Shown: piece by piece, positions 59,348 to 64,000 of the stretch
How positions within the stretch are numbered: position 1 is the first letter of the stretch
Layout: the number at the start of each line of letters is the position of its first letter
Assembly: GCF_036884655.1 (NCBI RefSeq)
Contig: NC_088356.1
Span: 9,652,001 to 9,716,000 of the forward strand
DNA from: Musa acuminata AAA Group
Taxonomy: Eukaryota; Streptophyta; Magnoliopsida; Zingiberales; Musaceae
Reading direction: 5' to 3'
Length of the DNA: 64,000 nt
Notes under the pieces: generated by a model
Told to the model about the DNA's origin: nothing
Databases searched by the model: none
Seen by the model: only the letters and a program-made list of their open reading frames with translations
Position numbers and translations under genes: made by a program

Positions 59348-59351
<4 letters not shown>

Positions 59352-59415
<64 letters not shown>
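59352..59415. repeat. (TA)n microsatellite
   Basis: About 32 uninterrupted AT units at the equivalent point of copy 2. Confidence 0.97.
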
Positions 59416-59417
<2 letters not shown>

Positions 59418-60289
59418 ATAGTATTTTTTAAATATGAAAAAAGTAATAGTATTATAAAACTTTGTATATTATTGTTTGGAAGCTTATTTAAGATCATAAA
59501 TACATTTTCTAAGTTTACAAACCTAATTTTTCTTTCCATTTTCTATGAATCCTTTAAGTTGTTTAATTTAGATTATCTCATTTGGATCCCGATTAAGAAA
59601 TATTATTGTATCATATCATCTTTCAGAATCATTATATTAGAATCATTTTTTATTCCTATATCATAATTTGATTCATGTAGATACATCACATAATCATAAA
59701 AAATTACATATCTTCCCCTTTGAAATCTTTTCAAAACTACAAGTTGTGATTGTTTTATAAGATCATTAGTAGTGACATCAACATCATGTGTGAATTTATT
59801 AATATTATTTTATTATTCACACTCAATATTTCATTCAGTGATTTGAGAAACAATAACATCTCGAATAGAAAATGATAAAAGAGTATCAAGTATATCCTCT
59901 ATATCAAAATTAATTTTTAAAATTTTTTTACTCGCACTAATTTTATCATTTTCTAAGAATCTTATATTACTATATTCTACTATTCATGTACTATGATTAG
60001 GACAATATAATTTATAACTCTTTAATTTTTTTTAGATAACTAATAAAATACATAAAAATAGTTATTGGATTTAATTTTCTTTCATGTGAATTGAAGATTT
60101 ATCTTTGTAGGATAATCCTAAATATGTAGATTTCTCAAATTAAATTTTTAATCATTTTATAATATAAATAGAATCGATGGAATTGATTTACTAGAAATCT
60201 TATTTAAGATATACATAACTATCCAAAGAGCTTCACCCCATATTGACTAAGGTATAGAATAATAATTTATTATACTTCTGACCATGTCC

Positions 60290-60905
60290 ATAAGAGTGAG
60301 AACATATGAGATATTTCTATCATGATACCGAGAGTGGATGATTCTCTATTGACACCCAATTACCTTCGTAAGGTTGGCTATCATTCCTAATGACCGTTTG
60401 TACTAGATCCGGAACATCCAGATCTATAGGTTTGGTATCAAAAAATGAAGTACTCAAACAATGCATTCTTGGCGTTTGAAGTCTAAGGACTAAATACACA
60501 ATTAGGATTACAGAATCGTTATCTGACGATGAAGTATTATTAACTATCCAATATTCCGTAAGTAGATCATTTAGTGAACTCACTCTCTAATAAGCACCTG
60601 CACTATATTCCTAGTATCTCCACACAAGTAGCTATGAGACCAACTATCTCCATCATATGAATGGGTATATAATATATCGGTCTATCCAGTTATCTTGATA
60701 TCCCTCTCGAGTAACTTATGACCGGAAATATTTAAGGTTTATGTTTAAAGACGAATTGGTTTCATTATCATGATCTCATTATGATCCAATTCTCATTGCA
60801 CAGATCTAAGGACATCATAATATATTCATCATCCAATATAAAGTGAAAAAATCTATAATAATAATAACAACAAAAATTATTCAGTATATTACAGGTATCA
60901 TCACT
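60290..60905. repeat. Uninterrupted relative of the 3.6/15.6-kb LTR-like repeat
   Basis: Aligns to 4640-4816 up to AAACAATGCATTCTTGG and then straight on to 15588-16035, so it shows the site without the gypsy insertion. Confidence 0.85.
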
Positions 60906-61318
60906 CATATGATTGGCTAGCATGACACTTGTAACTAGTAATACCAAGATGGAGACCTACATGACACCCCTACCCTAGGTAGTTGGCATCACAGAGATCG
61001 TCAATGGGGAATTGAAGATGTGGTATGAGAGTCTAATGATGATGACACCAAGAATTACTAGTAGAAACTTGGATAAAGTTACACTAGAAACTTTTAAACT
61101 CAGGTACTAAAAGATAGTGATCAACTAATAAGGCACATCCACCCTTCATCATCCGAAGCGAATAGATAGACTAATCAACCAAGATACTCTACCTCCCAAC
61201 ATAAGTTTCTTAATAGTACTAATAGTTCGAGTAGTGTCATCTCTTGACTACTCAATATAACCTATCAAAGTGGTTTGGGTGATATCGTCTCCTCTATTGC
61301 CCAGTACATTCTTTTGAG

Positions 61319-61650
61319 GCTAAGCATCAAAGTGAACCTGATGTACCCTCCTTATGCTAAGCATTCAAATACGTTTGATCTATTCTTCTCGAGCTAAGTA
61401 TCCAAATGCACCCGATATATTATTCTCGGGCTAAGCATTAAAATATTCTTGATATGCTCTTCTTAGGCTAAGCACCAAAATATGCTTGATATATCCTTCT
61501 CTAGCAAGACATAAGAGGTTGCTTGATGTGCCTTTTTCAGGCAAAGCTTCAAAAGTTGTCTGATGTGTCATTCTCAAGTAAAGCATCGAAGGTTGCTCGA
61601 TACATTCTCTTCAGGTCAAGCATCAACAGTGGTCACTCGATACACTAGTT
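61319..61650. repeat. 37-bp degenerate tandem array
   Basis: About nine units beginning GCTAAGCAT..., then AAA...TTGATATGCTCTTCTC. The first clear units are 37 bp long. Confidence 0.88.
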
Positions 61651-61734
61651 ACCCATATGTTGAGCCAACATATGGCCACACTTCCGAACCTCTTCGAGAG
61701 AACTTTCAAAGTAAGTCTTAGGGAGAGACAAATA

Positions 61735-62040
61735 ATAGAAAAAAATACTTACCTAATCATGGCTCGACATATAACAATATAGTCAACACGAGAAGGACAA
61801 GGCCCTAGTTAACAATTGAGCCACGTGAACATTAGCCTAATACAAATTATTATTTTTATTTTTTATTTATAAATTAACTTAAGTATCAAAGAGGTCATGA
61901 AACCCATCCAATTTTGGTCTTCATATAAATAAAGCATCAAGCGAGCCTCCAAACTCCATCAGTCACGTTAGAGGACTTTTTATGTACTTGGGTTTGAATC
62001 AAATCGGGTTGATTCGGATATCATATCTCTCATCACCATC
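61735..62040 (+). repeat. LTR-like repeat related to the SOSEKI-intron element
   Basis: It shares with 47830-48210 and 49380-49780 the order AGTCAACACGAGAAGGA, GAAACCCATCC, GGTCTTCATATA, GACTTTTT and a TTGATTCGGATATCAT end. It follows a tandem array, as the 3' repeat does in the intron element, so it may be the 3' LTR of a second member whose 5' LTR is lost or outside recognition. Confidence 0.6.
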
Positions 62041-62929
62041 TATTACACATAATGACCTGACTTGATCCGACCATTCCCACCATTTTCAACTTCCAGTATA
62101 TCATTAGGTACGTACCATTTTGCAAGGATAATCAATCATTCTTTGCTTCTACACCATCTTTCTAACATTCCTACGTTCATATATTTCATTGATATATAAT
62201 ATACATATGTCTTTCCATATAATAATGTAATGCTTTGCCTCGATGATGTATGATCAGTTGCACTCGCCACCATTAACACAGATGTTTTCTCCGACTAAAT
62301 TATAGATCCAATTTGGCGGTCTCATGTCGTTGAATGTCTCAATCGAAAGAATAAAATCAATATATATAAAGCCCAACATAAGTAAAAGACCAATGACGTG
62401 ACACCATCTCTACGGTGACTTCGGCAGTTGGCAAACACCATGATCATTTAACTAAACGGAGCCACAAGGAAAGTGTTATCTATAATCTGAGCCACATCGA
62501 GGGTTATCTATAATCTTGTAAATTTCGTTAGAATTCAACAGGATGTCGATCGACGTGAACATGATTGATTGTGCCCAAAGGAGTTAACTGTTGTCTTTCT
62601 TACAAGATAGGAGGATGGTGGGTTGCATGAATGCATCGTTAGCTTTAGGCGAGATGGGTAGTATTGCATTGTAGAAGTCTATTGAGTATTTTCGAATAAG
62701 AGTTAAATCATGATAAGATGATGTTCTCATACCTATAAATAACCAAATCCCTTTCGTCAGAAAAAAGAAAAAAAACACTAATAAATAATGTAGAGATCAA
62801 CAATTTTCATGAGTTTAGCTCTGTCATTGTCTGAAGCGAGTCGTTTAGGGGACGACATATAGTATTAGCTATATCTCATTACAAAATCAAATGACATTCA
62901 CACCTTTGTTCGTCTAAGTTGACTACAAT
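62041..62929. other. No gene seen
   Basis: AT-rich sequence before the second U5 duplication. Only a short echo GTTATCTATAATCT (twice at about 62480-62515) was noticed. Confidence 0.5.
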
Positions 62930-63235
62930 CCGCAGCCAGTCTGAATTGGAGAGAACTTATTATAAAAATGACCACCAATAGTGACTTGCTGTGTTGCAGA
63001 AGTAGACACTAAACTGTAGAAAAACCTGTAATCCTTTCGATTCAGTATGATCATGAGTGACACGAGTATTCGGAGTAGAAAGATCTCCAATGACTTCATG
63101 CATTGATTCATTGGCAACAAAAGCATAACGGAGCAATAAAGCGGAGTGAACAGAAGAAAACCAAACAGGAAAGGCGAAATTGATATTCGAGCAATAATGC
63201 ATGAGATAAGTCGGTTGGGACCGCTTGGGGCTGTA

Positions 63236-63286
63236 GTCCCACATCGCTTAAGCAAGCAGGTGGAAGGCTCAATGGTTGTATATAAA
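63236..63286 (+). promoter_or_regulatory. U5 promoter, copy C: USE and TATA
   Basis: USE GTCCCACATCG at 63236-63246 and TATATAAA at 63279-63286, with 32 bp between them as in copy A. Confidence 0.9.
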
Positions 63287-63311
63287 CATGGGCTTCAGGC
63301 CAGGAACAGTT

Positions 63312-63440
63312 ACGCAGCTTCGTGGTGAGCACAGAGCGAGCTATTCTTTCGCCTTTTACTAAAGAATACCGTGTGCTTGCCACATAAAACAGTGTACGCT
63401 AATTTTTGAAGGGTTCCTTTTTGGTTAAGATTTGAGCCCC
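63312..63440 (+). ncRNA. U5: U5 spliceosomal snRNA, copy C
   Basis: Paralogue of copy A with loop I CGCCTTTTACTA, AAGAATACCGTGTG with the full CC, stem closure GTGTGCTTGCCAC (a G-U pair where copy B has G-C), Sm site AATTTTTG and the GGGTTC/GAGCCC terminal stem. Its lower 5' stem reads CAGCTTCGTGG rather than CAGCTGCGTGG, which weakens one pair. Otherwise complete. Confidence 0.93.
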
Positions 63441-63871
63441 AATAAGTCAATGTCGATCTTTTTGTACTCTCTTATGTTTAGTCAGATTAAGTGGCCAATT
63501 GGTTCGTTTCGGAACTCTTTGAACACCAACAAGACCAAATCGTGACAGTGAACCATTCAGCCACCAACCCCATCCAATGTGCGTCGGAGAGAGCGTATCG
63601 AATGGGGTTAGACATTGAAATTAGGTAAAACCACCAACAGTGACTTGCTACGTTGTCGGAATACACAATGGGCAAACTTTGAGAGTCATACGGCGAAGGG
63701 AACTTCTAATCCTGACGATTTAATCTCATCATCGGCAAATAACAGAGCAACAAAGCGGAACGAATACAGAAATTTATACTCAACGCATGAGATTGTGATT
63801 CGATGCTCAAATGATTAGTAGGTTGGGGAAGAAGAGGGAAGTCGGAAAAGTGAGGCCGGCTCGGAGCTTTA

Positions 63872-63923
63872 GTCCCATATCGATTAACCAAGCTGGTGCA
63901 CAGGCCAATGGTGTGTCTATAAC
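63872..63923 (+). promoter_or_regulatory. U5 promoter, copy D: USE and TATA
   Basis: USE GTCCCATATCG at 63872-63882 and TCTATAACA at 63916-63924, matching copy B. Confidence 0.85.
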
Positions 63924-63947
63924 ATGGGCTTCTTCCAGACGCAACTC

Positions 63948-64000
63948 ACGCAGCTGCGTGGTGAGCACAAAGCGAACTATTCTTTCGCCTTTTACTAAAG
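63948..64000 (+). ncRNA. U5: U5 spliceosomal snRNA, copy D, truncated by window end
   Basis: Paralogue of copy B: CGCAGCTGCGTGGTGAGCAC, then CGAACTATTCTTTCGCC and the loop I CTTTTACTAAAG, at which the window stops. The 3' half cannot be judged. Confidence 0.9.

Larger units (their letters stand above)
58010..59610. repeat. Tandem duplication of copia RT region
   Basis: 58010-58640 and 58940-59610 share long stretches, for example ACAAGCTTGAGTATATAATC, AATATCCTTCATTTGATT and AGCAAAATATTATC. Copy 2 has extra sequence such as TTCTAATGTGAAACATC before the shared AAAATTCCTATTACC. Confidence 0.88.
57034..60250 (-). pseudogene. Strongly decayed copia pol with internal duplication
   Basis: Minus-strand RT fragments are visible despite many stops. 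FLNRDPNEKIYIKQLKGLVE lies at about 58570-58650. VCKLRKCIYDLK then stop then ASKQ lies at about 59460-59530, with a second version at about 58490-58560. KFIISVLYVDNILLGN lies at about 59280-59340, where YVDN stands for YVDD. The RT region is present twice in tandem, about 58010-58640 and 58940-59610, each with a long TA run at the same place. Confidence 0.75.
62930..64000 (+). repeat. Segmental duplication, copy 2 (U5 snRNA pair), runs off window
   Basis: Same order as 53317-54310. It carries about 45 extra bp near 62955-63000 (AATGACCACCAATAGTGACT, resembling 53990-54030) and about 90 extra bp near 63710-63800. Both insertions resemble sequence elsewhere in the same duplication, which suggests exchange between repeated pieces. 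Confidence 0.93.

Overview
This window is nuclear plant DNA. Split genes with GT-AG introns, GC-rich exons, plant-specific gene families, plant-type U5 snRNA promoters and a high load of LTR retrotransposons all point to a monocot. A Zingiberales genome such as banana is my guess, but nothing in the sequence proves it. No CRISPR array, operon or bacterial feature is present.

Six protein-coding genes are recognised. In order they are: the 3' part of a 9-cis-epoxycarotenoid dioxygenase (NCED, abscisic acid synthesis; 1-1344, +, cut by the window start); a 14-exon peroxisomal 3-ketoacyl-CoA thiolase (16235-20231, -); a 7-exon secreted pectate lyase (22602-25765, -); a 5-exon chloroplast CBS-pair protein of the CBSX1/2 type (34603-36398, +); a large LRR receptor kinase of the RGI/RCH (RGF-peptide receptor) type (37866-41354, -); and a 5-exon SOSEKI/DUF966 polarity protein (47204-51935, -). 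For the four genes with several introns I joined the exons by hand from splice sites and reading frame. Each gives one uninterrupted frame: 459, 454, 227 and 541 residues. The receptor kinase has one 81-bp intron that happens to stay in frame.

The rest is mostly retrotransposon sequence. 4817-15582 is a nearly complete but dead Ty3/gypsy element of the Tat type on the minus strand. It has 618-bp LTRs, primer-binding site, polypurine tract, gag, protease, RT, two RNase H domains and integrase. It also has a long antisense gene on the plus strand with a 3 x 438-bp in-frame triplication, plus 54-bp and 68-bp tandem arrays. It is inserted, with a 5-bp target duplication, inside an older repeat whose uninterrupted relative lies at 60290-60905. 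A decayed relic related to it is at 2640-3600. 28281-34110 is a decayed Ty1/copia element on the minus strand, and 44470-46440 is another copia relic on the plus strand. The last SOSEKI intron carries a decayed non-autonomous LTR element filled with ~40-bp tandem repeats. Related LTR and array material recurs at 61.3-62.0 kb, and a further ~37-bp array lies at 54.6-55.8 kb.

The most notable RNA content is at the right end. Four U5 spliceosomal snRNA genes, each with an upstream sequence element, a TATA box and the invariant U5 loop, form two pairs (53.6/54.1 kb and 63.2/63.9 kb). The pairs lie in a ~1-kb direct segmental duplication separated by ~8.6 kb of repeats. The last copy runs off the window.
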